64,000 nucleotides of DNA, taken from Parachitinimonas caeni. GTDB lineage: Bacteria; Pseudomonadota; Gammaproteobacteria; Burkholderiales; Chitinimonadaceae. The stretch lies in the NCBI RefSeq assembly GCF_030129945.1, contig NZ_JARRAF010000011.1, positions 62,001-126,000 on the forward strand, written 5' to 3'. A model generated the notes under the pieces. It was not told the origin of the DNA, made no database searches, and saw only the letters and a program-made list of their open reading frames with translations. The translations under genes and the position numbers were made by a program. This document shows, one piece after another, positions 26,148-36,273 of the stretch. Within the stretch, counting starts at the first letter, position 1. Each line of letters starts with the position of its first letter.

Positions 26148-26762
26148 TTACCTCACGTTCTTGAGGGCTAGTCCCAGTCCTTGCAGATAGGCAATGACAG
26201 CATCCATCTCGGTTTTGCCTTCGACAGCAGCAGGCGCATCCTTGATGTCCCCATCGGTATACGGCACACCAACCTTACGCAAGGCGGTCATGCTGGCAAC
26301 AACACGACTACCTTCGAGTTTGTTGTTGGCCAGCCACCAGAAGGCCGGCATGTTGGATTCAGGTACAACGTCCCGAGGGTTCATCAGGTGAACTCGATGC
26401 CACTCATCGGAGTAACGGCCGCCCACACGCGCCAAATCAGGACCGGTGCGCTTCGAGCCCCACTGGAATGGGTGGTCGTAAACAGACTCCCCTGCAACCG
26501 AATAGTGGCCATAGCGTTCGACTTCTGCCCGGAAGGGGCGAATCATCTGGGAGTGGCAGTTGTAACAGCCCTCGCGCAGATAAACATCTCGCCCGGCCAG
26601 TTGCAGGGCGTTGTATGGCTTTACGCCGGGGATGGCCTCGGTGGTGGATTTCTGGAACATCAAAGGCACGATCTCAACAAGACCTGCGACACTGATGATC
26701 AGAATCGTGAGCACGATCAGGTAGCCAACATGCTCTTCGATCAGTTTCTGTATTTTTTCCAT
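26148..26762 (-). CDS. ccoO: cbb3-type cytochrome c oxidase subunit II (monohaem)
   Basis: A 204-residue membrane-anchored cytochrome c. An N-terminal helix ([20 protein letters not shown]) precedes the haem site CYNCH in [18 protein letters not shown]. The conserved [17 protein letters not shown] and the Met-containing [10 protein letters not shown] follow. It carries electrons from CcoP to CcoN. Confidence 0.97.
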   Translation of the reverse strand: MEKIQKLIEEHVGYLIVLTILIISVAGLVEIVPLMFQKSTTEAIPGVKPYNALQLAGRDVYLREGCYNCHSQMIRPFRAEVERYGHYSVAGESVYDHPFQWGSKRTGPDLARVGGRYSDEWHRVHLMNPRDVVPESNMPAFWWLANNKLEGSRVVASMTALRKVGVPYTDGDIKDAPAAVEGKTEMDAVIAYLQGLGLALKNVR

Positions 26763-26779
26763 GTCTGATGTTCTCCCAA

Positions 26780-28252
26780 TCAGGCGTGAGCAGGTGCCAC
26801 AGCTGGGATTGCTGCGTCTTCAGCACGGCCCGCCATAACGGTACGTGCAACGTTGTAGGCCATCAGCAACATACCGAGGAGATACAGCGCGCCCCCCGTT
26901 ACCCGCACAATGTAGTAGGGGTAGGTTGCTTTGATTGACTCGATGAAGGCATAAGCCAAGGTACCGTCGGGGTTGGTCTGACGCCACATCAAGCCCTGTG
27001 TAACCCCAGCAATCCACATTGCGGCGATATAGAGCACCACGCCAATTGTTGACAGCCAGAAGTGCGTGTCAATCAGACGAACGCTCCACATGGAGTCACG
27101 GCCAAACAGACGAGGAATGAGGTAATAGATTGAGCCGATCGAGATCATCGCGACCCAGCCCAAGGCGCCGGAGTGAACGTGACCGATTGTCCAATCCGTG
27201 TAGTGAGACAGGGCGTTTACAGTCTTGATCGACATCATCGGACCTTCGAAGGTGGACATGCCGTAGAACGAAAGCGCGGTAATCAGGAACTTCAGAATGG
27301 GGTCAGAACGCAGTTTGTGCCAGGCACCCGACAGCGTCATGATGCCGTTGATCATGCCGCCCCAGCTGGGTGCCAGCAGAATCAGCGAAAACACCATACC
27401 CAGGCTTTGTGTCCAGTCGGGCAAGGCGGTGTAGTGCAGGTGGTGCGGACCCGCCCACATGTAGGTAAATACCAGCGCCCAGAAGTGAACTACGGACAGG
27501 CGGTAGGAAAATACCGGACGACCAGCCTGCTTGGGCACGAAGTAGTACATCATGCCGAGGAACGCTGCGGTCAGGAAGAAGCCCACAGCATTATGGCCAT
27601 ACCACCATTGAACCATTGCATCGACGGCGCCGGCATAGACGGAATAGGACTTCCACATTGAAACGGGCACGGCCAGGCTATTGACGATGTGCAGCAGGGC
27701 AACAGCCAGAATGAAAGCGCCGTAGAACCAGTTCGCTACGTAGATGTGCTTGATCTTGCGCTTGGCCAGTGTGCCGAAGAACACCACTGCATAGGCAACC
27801 CAGACCAGTGTGATCAGGATGTCGATTGGCCATTCGAGTTCGGCGTATTCCTTGCCTGAGGTAATCCCCAATGGCAGCGTGACAGCGGCGGCCACAATTA
27901 CCAACTGCCAGCCCCAGAACGTGAAGGAAGCTAGCGCATCGGAAATCAGCCGGACCTGGCTTGTTCGCTGCACAACATAGTAAGAAGTGGCGAACAGGGC
28001 GCAGCCGCCAAACGCAAAGATCACCGCGTTGGTGTGCAATGGGCGCAGGCGACCGAAATGGAACCAGGGACCGAAATTCAGTTCAGGCCAAGTCATCTGT
28101 GCGGCACAGATGACACCGACCAACATACCTACGATGCCCCAGACGACGGTCATTATCGAAAATTGCCTGATGACCCGGTAGTTGTAAGTTTCTCCCGGGC
28201 TGGCTTGACCGCGTCCCCTTGTATCGGGGTGGGATGCGGGGTTGGCTTGCAT
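26780..28252 (-). CDS. ccoN: cbb3-type cytochrome c oxidase subunit I
   Basis: A 490-residue, twelve-helix catalytic subunit that reduces O2 to water with proton pumping. Haem and copper ligands lie in [41 protein letters not shown] and [10 protein letters not shown]. The N-terminal [13 protein letters not shown] follows a short variable leader. It is the first gene of the ccoNOQPG-fixH operon, with an FNR-type box about 160 bases upstream. Confidence 0.97.
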   Translation of the reverse strand: MQANPASHPDTRGRGQASPGETYNYRVIRQFSIMTVVWGIVGMLVGVICAAQMTWPELNFGPWFHFGRLRPLHTNAVIFAFGGCALFATSYYVVQRTSQVRLISDALASFTFWGWQLVIVAAAVTLPLGITSGKEYAELEWPIDILITLVWVAYAVVFFGTLAKRKIKHIYVANWFYGAFILAVALLHIVNSLAVPVSMWKSYSVYAGAVDAMVQWWYGHNAVGFFLTAAFLGMMYYFVPKQAGRPVFSYRLSVVHFWALVFTYMWAGPHHLHYTALPDWTQSLGMVFSLILLAPSWGGMINGIMTLSGAWHKLRSDPILKFLITALSFYGMSTFEGPMMSIKTVNALSHYTDWTIGHVHSGALGWVAMISIGSIYYLIPRLFGRDSMWSVRLIDTHFWLSTIGVVLYIAAMWIAGVTQGLMWRQTNPDGTLAYAFIESIKATYPYYIVRVTGGALYLLGMLLMAYNVARTVMAGRAEDAAIPAVAPAHA

Positions 28253-28877
28253 TGAGGTTCTCCAAAAGTGGCAAAGTCGATTCGACGCAATAGAAAATCG
28301 CCACCGTAGTACTTCGTGGCGGTGTGCCCCTCAGTATAGGAAGGGCAAAGGATAGCGGTGCGGCGACACCACAAACGTCAAACAAATGTAAGGCTGGGCG
28401 GTTGGGCCCGTGTTGACCCAGATCAAGTTGGCAGGGTCAAGAAGTGTTGCGTCGCAGCAATTTTAAAGGGGGGGATCTGTGGGAAAGGTGCGACAAATCG
28501 CCGCATGTATGATGATTTGCTTACTATACCGCTTGACAGCTGTGCATGAAATTAACCTGCTTTATCGAGAAAGATTAGTTAATTCATATGGATAAGGCGT
28601 TGTAGTACTTCAGAGGAGTGTTTGCTAGTCAATCGGGCGATGTGGTAACAAATGTTGGGTAAATACATTAGCTAACACTGATGCTCTCGCGAAAAAAGTG
28701 ACTCGATACTTGAGAGCCGCCCCGTGATTGTGGCCAAGAACGCAACACAGACCTTATTGACCTCTGTCGCGATGACCTGATCCTGCCTCTTGAATAAGGT
28801 ATCGGACCAAGGCTGGCACCGCTGTAAAGAACTTACCCCAGTATGTTTCTTGCACGGGTGCCGGGTTGGATGACAAC
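28253..28877. other. Long ccoN leader and ccoS-ccoN intergenic region
   Basis: This stretch of about 625 bases has no recognisable gene. The part near ccoN holds the FNR-like box at 28415-28428. The remainder is mixed AT-rich DNA without strong hairpins, and short open frames in it resemble nothing. A small RNA cannot be excluded. Confidence 0.5.
28415..28428 (-). promoter_or_regulatory. FNR/ANR-type box upstream of ccoN
   Basis: TTGACCCAGATCAA differs from the FNR consensus TTGAT-N4-ATCAA at one position. It lies 163 bases upstream of the ccoN start, where oxygen control of cbb3 oxidase is expected. The orientation is nearly symmetrical. Confidence 0.65.
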
Positions 28878-29045
28878 TCATGACTCCTTGTCGAGAGGGG
28901 GAGGGGTGTCATCGTCATGCAGTATGCGGTGGGCAGGCCCTTCAAGGTCGTCGAACTGGCCCGAGCGCGATGCCCACCAGAACAATGCGCCGATCAGGAA
29001 TGCCAACAGGACGGACAGGGGAATCAGAAGATAGAGGCTTTGCAT
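28878..29045 (-). CDS. ccoS: cbb3 oxidase maturation protein CcoS
   Basis: A 55-residue membrane protein: helix LYLLIPLSVLLAFLIGALFW, then WASRSGQFDDLEGPAHRILHDDD, the family signature. CcoS is needed for cofactor insertion into cbb3 oxidase. The ATG at 29045 fits the family start; 68 in-frame codons upstream are not conserved. It usually follows the copper ATPase ccoI, but no ccoI is present here, and it stands alone upstream of ccoN on the same strand. Confidence 0.9.
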   Translation of the reverse strand: MQSLYLLIPLSVLLAFLIGALFWWASRSGQFDDLEGPAHRILHDDDTPPPLDKES

Positions 29046-29686
29046 CCATCCATTCTGACATAGCCGCCTTATCCAGACACAGGCGGTTATCAGAGTACCT
29101 TGCACGCTCGGCGGATCTGACTTGTGGATAACTCCCTGGTCAATTGGCATAGTGCCATGCATGCATGGATTTAAGAGTTTTGACATTTCGGTAAGTTTCA
29201 TTACCCAGAATTGCCGGGGTACACGAGAAGTCCTCTGGGTTTTCATCAATCGAGATTGCTTATGATCGTGCGAAAATAGAAAAATGCTATTGACTGTTTA
29301 GCTTGCTCATTTAAGTTAAATTAACTTCCATTTGGCTTAGTTAAAATGACATGCAAATTTAGATAATGCTAAATTAGGAAATTCTGATTTCCTCTGTATT
29401 GGAAATGTCCTGATCAAATTTGCTGATAAATTCTGAGGCGTGGGAATAATTTTCCTTTTTGCGGGAATGGATAATATGAACTAGAAGTTCCGGCAATTGC
29501 TCTGTGCTATCTATCGATAAATGGGGTTTTTCCGAGCAGGTATCACTCATTCAAACAATATGGCCAAGAACGGGCAGTGCGAGCTTGGTGGCGATGCAAT
29601 GGTGCGCATCCTTTGCTACATTGCTGCCCAATTCTGGCTGGGATACCTCACTGGCCAGCCAACTGATCAACAATCTAGGAGTTTTC
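29046..29686. other. AT-rich divergent region between ccoS and purT
   Basis: About 640 bases without a supported gene. From about 29257 to 29480 it is strikingly AT-rich compared with its neighbours and holds a palindrome AAGTTAA-A-TTAACTT. An open frame joins the last 180 bases to purT, but it has no conserved residues. The region probably carries the promoters of ccoS and purT. Confidence 0.5.
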
Positions 29687-30889
29687 ATGCGCCTCGGAAC
29701 ACCACTTTCGTCTTCTGCCGTCAGAGTCATGCTGTTGGGTAGTGGCGAGCTGGGGAAGGAAGTTGTCATTGCCCTGCAGCGGCTGGGTGTTGAAACCATC
29801 GCGGTTGACCGCTATCCCCATGCGCCCGCTCATCAGCTTGCCCATCGCCACCATGTAATCGACATGACGGATCCTTCCGCGCTACGTGAACTGATTGAGC
29901 GGGAGCGGCCGCACTTTGTCGTACCGGAGATCGAGGCAATCGCTACTGAGCTCTTGCTGGAAATCGAGCGCGAAGGCGTGGCTGAAGTGATCCCGACGGC
30001 CCGTGCCGCCAATCTCACCATGAACCGAGAAGGAATACGGCGCCTTGCCGCAGAAGAGCTGGGCCTGCCGACCTCTCCATATCGTTTTGCTTCCAGCCTG
30101 GAAGAACTGCAGGAAGCTGCGGAAGTGGTTGGATTCCCTTGTGTTATCAAGCCTGTCATGTCGTCTTCGGGCAAGGGTCAGTCCGTAGCAAAGAATCCCG
30201 ACGATCTGGCTAAATCCTGGTCTTATGCCCAGAGCGGCGGGCGCGTTGATCGCGGGCGTGTCATTGTCGAGGGTTTCATTGATTTTGATTATGAGATTAC
30301 GCAGTTGACGGTTCGTGCTCGGGGGGCGGATGGCGGGATCGAGACGCACTTCTGTGAGCCGATTGGGCATCTTCAGGTGCAGGGTGATTACGTTGAGAGC
30401 TGGCAGCCACAGCCGATGTCGCAGGCAGCACTGTTGCGCGCACGAGAGATCGCTAAAGCGGTGACCGATAATCTGGGTGGGCGCGGGCTCTATGGGGTCG
30501 AGCTGTTTGTGAAAGGCGATCAGGTATGGTTTTCGGAAGTGAGCCCGCGCCCGCACGATACAGGTTTGGTGACCTTGGCCAGCCAGCGCTTGTCGGAGTT
30601 TGAGCTACATGCTCGTGCCATTTTGGGGTTGCCGGTCGATGCCGGCTTACGCAATACGGCAGCCAGCGCGGTCATCTATGGGCAGTTGGAAGCGAAGGCG
30701 ATTGCGTTTGAAGGGATTGCACAAGCCATGGCGATTCCGATGTCCGACTTGCGTCTGTTTGGTAAACCGGAGTCTTTTGCCCGTCGGCGCATGGGGGTTG
30801 CGGTTGCAGCTGGGGAATCGATTGATCAGGCCAGAGAGAGAGCTCGCCATGCGGCATCCTTGGTTCGCCCTGTATCAGGAGAAGCGTGA
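29687..30889 (+). CDS. purT: Formate-dependent phosphoribosylglycinamide formyltransferase
   Basis: A 400-residue ATP-grasp enzyme that uses formate and ATP to make formyl-GAR in purine synthesis. It begins [26 protein letters not shown], with [10 protein letters not shown], the ATP loop [12 protein letters not shown], and the C-terminal [16 protein letters not shown]. The ATG at 29687 has AGGAG six bases upstream; the open frame extends 61 codons further without family residues. The stop overlaps the haemoglobin start. Confidence 0.97.
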   Translation: MRLGTPLSSSAVRVMLLGSGELGKEVVIALQRLGVETIAVDRYPHAPAHQLAHRHHVIDMTDPSALRELIERERPHFVVPEIEAIATELLLEIEREGVAEVIPTARAANLTMNREGIRRLAAEELGLPTSPYRFASSLEELQEAAEVVGFPCVIKPVMSSSGKGQSVAKNPDDLAKSWSYAQSGGRVDRGRVIVEGFIDFDYEITQLTVRARGADGGIETHFCEPIGHLQVQGDYVESWQPQPMSQAALLRAREIAKAVTDNLGGRGLYGVELFVKGDQVWFSEVSPRPHDTGLVTLASQRLSEFELHARAILGLPVDAGLRNTAASAVIYGQLEAKAIAFEGIAQAMAIPMSDLRLFGKPESFARRRMGVAVAAGESIDQARERARHAASLVRPVSGEA

Positions 30890-31281
30890 TGACACATCCA
30901 GATCAGGCCTCTCAGCCATATCATCTGCTGGGCGGGGAGGCGATTGTGCGGCGGGTGGTAGACCGCTTCTATGACTTGATGGACAGCGATCCTCGTGCCG
31001 CCGCGATTCGGGCCATGCACCCTGCCGATTTGACCTCGTCCCGCGACAAGCTGTTTATGTTTCTGAGTGGCTGGCTTGGCGGGCCTTCGCTGTACATGGA
31101 GCGCTACGGACACCCAATGCTCAGGGCACGTCATCTGCCGTTTGCAATTGATGAGTCAGCCAGAGATGCCTGGCTGATATGCATGTATCAGGCACTTGAT
31201 GAAACCCCGATGGAACAGGCGCTGCGCGACCATCTGGAAGAAGCGCTGTTCCGGACAGCGGACTTCATGCGCAACCAATAA
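30889..31281 (+). CDS. Group II truncated haemoglobin
   Basis: A 130-residue haem protein. It shows YHLLGGEAIVRRVVDRFYDLM with the B10 Tyr, FLSGWLGGP, the proximal His in MLRARHLPFAI, and the G8 Trp in ARDAWLICMYQAL, the group II pattern. Such proteins bind O2 or NO and may protect against nitrosative stress. Its ATG overlaps the purT stop as TGATG with AGGAG upstream, so the two are co-expressed. Confidence 0.92.
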   Translation: MTHPDQASQPYHLLGGEAIVRRVVDRFYDLMDSDPRAAAIRAMHPADLTSSRDKLFMFLSGWLGGPSLYMERYGHPMLRARHLPFAIDESARDAWLICMYQALDETPMEQALRDHLEEALFRTADFMRNQ

Positions 31282-31411
31282 GCGGTGATTCGCGTCGGTA
31301 TGTTTTGGAAACGCTCGTTTACAACTGACAGCAGGCGCGAAAAATCTGGGTTACAAAGCGGGCTTAGGATGAGGCTGTCGATTCAACGAATTTCCGCCTC
31401 AGGAGGCCACC

Positions 31412-31894
31412 ATGAAAGCCGTAACCCTCATTACTTCATTTGCCCTGACTCTGAGCGTACTTGCCAGTGGTATTGCTTATTCCGCGCCGGATCATGAGTC
31501 AAACGCAGCTGGACACTTTCGGATAAGCACGCTGCAGTCCCAGCTGAAAGCAGCGCATGATGAACTCAAGCTATCTGCTGCGCAGGAGGCGCTGTGGCAG
31601 GATGCCGAAAAGTCATCCAAAGCCAACCGGCAGGGAATGCAAGAACGAATGAAGCTGGTGCATGAGCAGATCCAGACGGAGAAGTCCAAAGACATCCTCG
31701 ACTTGCAGAAGATCTCGGACTTGATGGATCAAAATATGGCCGCAGCGCAGGCCGCGCACAAAGATGGGCGTGAGAAATGGCTGAAGTTGTATGCCAGTCT
31801 TTCCGCTGATCAGAAAGTAATTGCCAGCCGTTACATCAAGCAGGGAATGAGCCGTATGGAAAGGATGCGCATGCACGGCATGCATGTGCGGTGA
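31412..31894 (+). CDS. Periplasmic Spy/CpxP-like (LTxxQ) protein
   Basis: A 160-residue protein with a signal peptide (about residues 1-25, ending AYSA) and an all-helical, charged body. One LTxxQ-like motif is present as LSADQKVIASRYIKQ, with the first as LSAAQEALW. The Met/Arg/His-rich tail ends MERMRMHGMHVR. Family members are periplasmic chaperones or metal sensors in envelope stress. The start has AGGAGG at ideal spacing. A hairpin lies 84 bases downstream. Confidence 0.75.
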   Translation: MKAVTLITSFALTLSVLASGIAYSAPDHESNAAGHFRISTLQSQLKAAHDELKLSAAQEALWQDAEKSSKANRQGMQERMKLVHEQIQTEKSKDILDLQKISDLMDQNMAAAQAAHKDGREKWLKLYASLSADQKVIASRYIKQGMSRMERMRMHGMHVR

Positions 31895-31977
31895 TGTTTA
31901 TAGCCTTTTGATTAAAAAGTACTATCTCTCCATCTCTGCGACGAGCAGTCGACAGGCCTCTCTTGCTTCAATATTGC

Positions 31978-32005
31978 GAGCCAACCCGTTAACGGTTGGC
32001 TCTTT
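31978..32005 (+). terminator. Probable terminator after the Spy-like gene
   Basis: GAGCCAACC and GGTTGGCTC form a 9-bp stem around CGTTAAC, followed by only TTT. The stem is strong but the T tract is short. Confidence 0.6.
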
Positions 32006-32187
32006 GCCATTTGGCGAGGCTGAAATTGTCGCCGCCGTAAGATGGGGCCCGCATGCACAGCTTTCCGACGACTAGACTGGGCGCTAAAATCGACTGAATA
32101 AACCCTGCAAAGCGTTGGCGCATATGCTTACCGGGCATGCCATCAATGCTGTATTTCCACTCAATCCGGGTCTTCTAAGGTTTCTTG

Positions 32188-32931
32188 ATGCGCTTTCTTC
32201 TGAGCAATGATGACGGTTATTTTTCCCCCGGACTGGCTGCATTGGCCAAGGCGCTCCAACCTCTGGGCGAAGTCATCGTAGTTGCCCCAGCTCGTGATCG
32301 CTCCGGTTCCAGTAACTCTCTTACGCTGGATCGCCCCCTTTATTTACGCCAGGCAGCTTCCGGTTTCTATTATGTAGATGGCACGCCGACAGACTGCGTG
32401 CATCTTGCCGCCACAGGTCTGCTGGATGGTATGCCGGATATGGTGATTTCCGGCATCAATAACGGCGCCAATATGGGCGACGACACCATTTATTCCGGGA
32501 CTGTTGCTGCAGCAACCGAGGGGTATTTGCTCGGTATCCCGTCCCTCGCATTGTCCCTGATCGAGCACGGCAGTCCTTATGTTGAAGACGCTGCCAGAGT
32601 TGCGGCGGACATCGTGCACCGCATGTGTGAGGAGCCGAGCCGAGGTGCCTTGCTTCTCAATGTGAATATCCCAAGCTTGCCATACCAGGAGCTGAAGGGC
32701 TGGCAGGTCACCCGTCTTGGGCGGCGCCATAAGGCTGAGCCTGTGGTCAAGGCACAAGATCCTCGCGGCAACACCGTTTACTGGGTTGGGCCGGTTGGTT
32801 CGGCCCAAGATGCCGGGGAGGGCACCGATTTCAACGCGGTTGCCAATGGTTTCGTATCGATAACCCCCTTGCAGATTGACTTGACTGCACATCGTCAACT
32901 GGACTTCGTAAAGACATGGCTAACAGCGTGA
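32188..32931 (+). CDS. surE: 5'-nucleotidase SurE
   Basis: A 247-residue metal-dependent phosphatase acting on nucleoside monophosphates. Active-site residues lie in [26 protein letters not shown] and [14 protein letters not shown]. The ATG at 32188 has AAGG upstream; a TTG one codon earlier is less likely. It leads surE-pcm-nlpD-rpoS, overlapping pcm by 16 bases. Confidence 0.97.
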   Translation: MRFLLSNDDGYFSPGLAALAKALQPLGEVIVVAPARDRSGSSNSLTLDRPLYLRQAASGFYYVDGTPTDCVHLAATGLLDGMPDMVISGINNGANMGDDTIYSGTVAAATEGYLLGIPSLALSLIEHGSPYVEDAARVAADIVHRMCEEPSRGALLLNVNIPSLPYQELKGWQVTRLGRRHKAEPVVKAQDPRGNTVYWVGPVGSAQDAGEGTDFNAVANGFVSITPLQIDLTAHRQLDFVKTWLTA

Positions 32932-33584
32932 ATGCTGATTACTCGGGCATCGGCATGACCTCGGCCCGTACCCGTGGCCGAATGGTTGAACGGTTGCGGA
33001 CTCAGGGCATCAAAGATGAATCAGTGCTTGCAGTTATGGGGGCTTTGCCCCGGCATGTGTTTGTCGATGAGGCGCTGGCTCACAGAGCCTATGATGATGT
33101 CGCCCTGCCAATTGGACACGGTCAGACCATCAGCCAACCCTACATTGTTGCGCGAATGTCTGAGCTGGCAGTGAGTGCGTTGCGCCGGGAACGCGTGCTG
33201 GAAATCGGCACTGGCTGTGGGTATCAATCAGCCGTGCTTGGCAAATTGTTTAAAACGGTCTTTTCTGTTGAGCGGATTGCTTTGCTGCTCGACAAGGCAC
33301 GCAGCACGCTGCGTGAATTGCAAGTCAATAATGTGCGCTTGCGACATGCTGATGGTCATTTGGGCCTGCCGGAATCAGGCCCTTTTGACGTTGTAATCAT
33401 GACAGCTGCTGCATCCCATTTACCGCTATCGCTGCTGGAGCAACTGGCACCAGGTGGGCGGTTGATTTTCCCTTTAGGTACTACAGACCAGGAACTTCGC
33501 GTGATAGAGCGAACCCCTGATGGATTTGTCGAAGTGCGCTTGGAGAAAGTGCGTTTTGTCCCCCTTTTGCCCGGTCTGGCCTGA
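32916..33584 (+). CDS. pcm: Protein-L-isoaspartate O-methyltransferase
   Basis: A 222-residue SAM-dependent enzyme that repairs isoaspartyl residues. It has [34 protein letters not shown], and the SAM motif [15 protein letters not shown], with [11 protein letters not shown] later. The N-terminus of about 14 residues is variable, and MTSARTR at residue 14 is an alternative start. It overlaps surE and is followed by nlpD after about 90 bases. Confidence 0.96.
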   Translation: MANSVNADYSGIGMTSARTRGRMVERLRTQGIKDESVLAVMGALPRHVFVDEALAHRAYDDVALPIGHGQTISQPYIVARMSELAVSALRRERVLEIGTGCGYQSAVLGKLFKTVFSVERIALLLDKARSTLRELQVNNVRLRHADGHLGLPESGPFDVVIMTAAASHLPLSLLEQLAPGGRLIFPLGTTDQELRVIERTPDGFVEVRLEKVRFVPLLPGLA

Positions 33585-33676
33585 AAACTCATCCTGATCA
33601 CTCAATTTGCTGATGCTGCCAGAACCCACTTGGCTGGCAGGCATCAGCGCACCCAATTCAAATAGGGAGTTACTCC

Positions 33677-34720
33677 GTGAAAAACTGGCGATTTGCAGCT
33701 CTGTCTTCTTTGGTCCTTGCCGCCTGTGCAACTACTCCCCAAACCCCGGCGCCGATTGTTGATAAAACACAGCCTGGTGCCCGTACGAGCACCCCTCCCG
33801 CGCCCGCAGCAACAAGCCGCCCAGCAGCCCCTGCAAGCACTCAGGATGGTAAAGATGGGGATTGGCGGCCTAAGACCTATACCGTCAAGAAGGGCGACAC
33901 GCTGTACAGCATTGCACTTGAGCATGGCTTGGACTACCGGGAGGTTGCTGAGTGGAACCAGTTGCCGGACGTCAATTTGATCAAAATAGATCAGATCTTG
34001 CGTTTAACCCCTGGGGATCCGGCGACGGTACCAACCCAGGCTGCTGTGGTGATCAAGCCAGTCAAACCGGATTCTGCTATTTCCGTTACCTCTGTAGAAA
34101 CTCCAAAACCTGCCGATAGCATCACCATTACGTACCCCAAGGCTATCAAGCTGCCCTACAGCAAAGAGGCTGAGGCAACATTGGCCGCCCAGGCGGAAGG
34201 TTCGATAGGAGTACCGAAAACACCGGGCAAGCCAGAAGTAAAAGTTGAAACCAAGCCAGAAAATAAAACCGAAATAAAACCCGAAATTAAAAACACGCCA
34301 GTAACTCCAGAAGCAAAGCCTGTTATAAATGGCGCCACTGGTGATGAGGAAGTAAGTGGATGGATTTGGCCGACTGTCGGTAAATTGCTATCACCGTTTA
34401 GCGAAACCAACAAAGGAATCGATTTATCTGGAAAAATGGGGCAACCAGTACTTGCGGCAGCGGGTGGAAAAGTCGTATATAGCGGCAGTGGCTTGCGCAG
34501 TTACGGCAAGTTGATCATTATTAAACACAATAGAACATACCTATCAGCGTATGCTCATAATAGTCAGCTTTTGGTAAGGGAGGGGGATAACGTGAAGAAG
34601 GGAGATAAAATCGCCGAAATGGGAAATTCGGATGCTGACCAGGTGAAACTGCATTTCGAGATCCGGCGATTTGGAAAGCCGGTGGATCCAACCAAATACT
34701 TAACGGCAGAAAAACCATGA
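33677..34720 (+). CDS. nlpD: LysM/M23 lipoprotein NlpD (murein hydrolase activator)
   Basis: A 347-residue outer-membrane lipoprotein. The signal peptide ends in the lipobox LVLAAC. A Pro/Ala-rich stretch is followed by LysM ([18 protein letters not shown], about residues 73-117), a linker with repeated KPE/KTE motifs, and a C-terminal M23 domain (about 235-340). The M23 domain has [17 protein letters not shown] and HFEIRRFG but not the full zinc ligand set, as in activators of amidases. GTG is the start, with GGGAG seven bases before. The 3' third is more AT-rich than its neighbours. rpoS promoters often lie in nlpD. Confidence 0.92.
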   Translation: MKNWRFAALSSLVLAACATTPQTPAPIVDKTQPGARTSTPPAPAATSRPAAPASTQDGKDGDWRPKTYTVKKGDTLYSIALEHGLDYREVAEWNQLPDVNLIKIDQILRLTPGDPATVPTQAAVVIKPVKPDSAISVTSVETPKPADSITITYPKAIKLPYSKEAEATLAAQAEGSIGVPKTPGKPEVKVETKPENKTEIKPEIKNTPVTPEAKPVINGATGDEEVSGWIWPTVGKLLSPFSETNKGIDLSGKMGQPVLAAAGGKVVYSGSGLRSYGKLIIIKHNRTYLSAYAHNSQLLVREGDNVKKGDKIAEMGNSDADQVKLHFEIRRFGKPVDPTKYLTAEKP

Positions 34721-35682
34721 ACAACGCACTCGACACCATTGAAGAAGAGTTGGTTGAAGATGAGCTGATGGATGGAGATGACACCGAAGGAGAGGCAGAA
34801 TCAGAGGAGCAGGCAGCTGAAGACTCCGATGCCTATTCGCCCGAGACGTCAACGGGTGACGTCACCCAGATCTATCTGAATGATATCGGTCATAATGCTT
34901 TACTCACACCTGACCAGGAACGTGAGCTGGCGAGACGGGTAGTGCAGGGGGATTTCGATGCGCGGCAGAAAATGATCGAGCACAATTTGCGCTTGGTCGT
35001 GAACATTGCCAAACATTACATCAACCGTGGCATGGCGCTACTGGATCTGATTGAGGAGGGAAACATTGGCCTCATGCATGCGCTGGAAAAGTTCGACCCC
35101 GAACGTGGCTTCCGCTTTTCTACTTATGCAACCTGGTGGATCAGGCAGAGCATAGAGCGCGCGATCATGAATCAGTCACGAACAATTCGACTGCCGGTTC
35201 ATGTGATCAAAGAGCTCAACGTTTATCTGCGAGCGCAAAGGCACCTTGAAGCCCAGATGGGTAGGGAGCCCACCATAGAGGAGGTTGCCTGCCTGGTTGA
35301 TAAGCCTGTCGAGGAAGTCCGCAGGGTAATGAATCTCAACGAGCGCATGGCTTCACTCGACGCCCCTCTTGATATTGACCCTATGCTGTCTATCGGTGAG
35401 TCCATTCCGGATGAACAACACGATGGCCCTGATGTCATCTTGCAGAATGCAGAAATTCAGCGTTATGTCAGAGACTGGTTGAAACAGTTGAATGACAAGC
35501 AGCGAATGGTGATCGAGCGGCGGTATGGGTTGAATGGCTACGACATCTGCACGCTTGAAGACTTGGCGTCGCATCTTTCGTTGACTCGGGAGCGAGTGCG
35601 TCAGATCCAGATTGAAGCGCTTGAGAGCTTGCGCCGATTATTGCGGCGCCAAGGGGTATCGAGGGATGTCTTGCTTGGGTAA
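34717..35682 (+). CDS. rpoS: RNA polymerase sigma factor RpoS
   Basis: A 321-residue sigma70-family factor for stationary phase and stress. An acidic N-terminal tail (about residues 1-45) precedes region 1.2 ([16 protein letters not shown]), region 2 ([26 protein letters not shown] and [16 protein letters not shown], around residues 90-150), region 3 and region 4.2 ([16 protein letters not shown]). Its start overlaps nlpD as ATGA. A terminator lies 30 bases after the stop. Confidence 0.97.
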   Translation: MNNALDTIEEELVEDELMDGDDTEGEAESEEQAAEDSDAYSPETSTGDVTQIYLNDIGHNALLTPDQERELARRVVQGDFDARQKMIEHNLRLVVNIAKHYINRGMALLDLIEEGNIGLMHALEKFDPERGFRFSTYATWWIRQSIERAIMNQSRTIRLPVHVIKELNVYLRAQRHLEAQMGREPTIEEVACLVDKPVEEVRRVMNLNERMASLDAPLDIDPMLSIGESIPDEQHDGPDVILQNAEIQRYVRDWLKQLNDKQRMVIERRYGLNGYDICTLEDLASHLSLTRERVRQIQIEALESLRRLLRRQGVSRDVLLG

Positions 35683-35711
35683 GGCATAGCATTTTCATCC
35701 GGACAGGTTCG

Positions 35712-35741
35712 GCAAAAGTCGGGGAGATCCCGACTTTTTGC
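35712..35741 (+). terminator. Terminator of rpoS
   Basis: GCAAAAGTCGGG and CCCGACTTTTTGC pair around GAGAT, followed by ATTTTT. It ends the surE-pcm-nlpD-rpoS cluster. Confidence 0.88.
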
Positions 35742-35776
35742 ATTTTTACGGTTCTCATGATTCGGTGGGGGGCGGC

Positions 35777-35805
35777 TTGAGTAATTTGGAGAATTAAAGT
35801 ATTCT
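35777..35805 (+). promoter_or_regulatory. Probable promoter of the rpsF operon
   Basis: TTGAGT at 35777-35782 and TATTCT at 35800-35805 are 17 bases apart, 68 bases upstream of rpsF. Confidence 0.6.
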
Positions 35806-35872
35806 GCTCGGTTTTCACCCTTGCCTTACCGACTAGCGCATGACGGAAGGCTACAAACCGTAAGGAGAGCGC

Positions 35873-36250
35873 ATGCGACACTACGAAATCGTGTTTATCG
35901 TGCACCCCGATCAAAGCGAACAAGTACCCGCAATGATCGAGCGTTACAAGACGATGATCACCACTGAAGGCGGAAAGATTCATCGCCTGGAAGATTGGGG
36001 CCGTCGCCAGTTGGCATACCCGATCCAGAAAATTCACAAGGCACACTACGTTCTGATGAACATTGAAGTTGGCCAGGGCACGCTGGATGAGCTCGAGCAC
36101 GCTTTCAAGTTCAACGACGCAGTTCTGCGCCACCTGACAGTAAAGATGTCCGAGGCCGTTGTTGAGCCTTCGCCGATGATGAAGGAAGAGAAGTCGAAGT
36201 CCTTGACCACGGCACCTGCGGGTGAGTCCAAGGAAGCTGCGGCAGCTTAA
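35873..36250 (+). CDS. rpsF: 30S ribosomal protein S6
   Basis: A 125-residue ribosomal protein that pairs with S18 on the 30S platform. It begins [21 protein letters not shown], with [19 protein letters not shown] and an Ala/Lys/Glu-rich tail. AAGGAGAG precedes the ATG. First gene of rpsF-priB-rpsR-rplI. Confidence 0.97.
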   Translation: MRHYEIVFIVHPDQSEQVPAMIERYKTMITTEGGKIHRLEDWGRRQLAYPIQKIHKAHYVLMNIEVGQGTLDELEHAFKFNDAVLRHLTVKMSEAVVEPSPMMKEEKSKSLTTAPAGESKEAAAA

Positions 36251-36273
36251 TTTAAAAGCGGTCGGAGTTTGAC

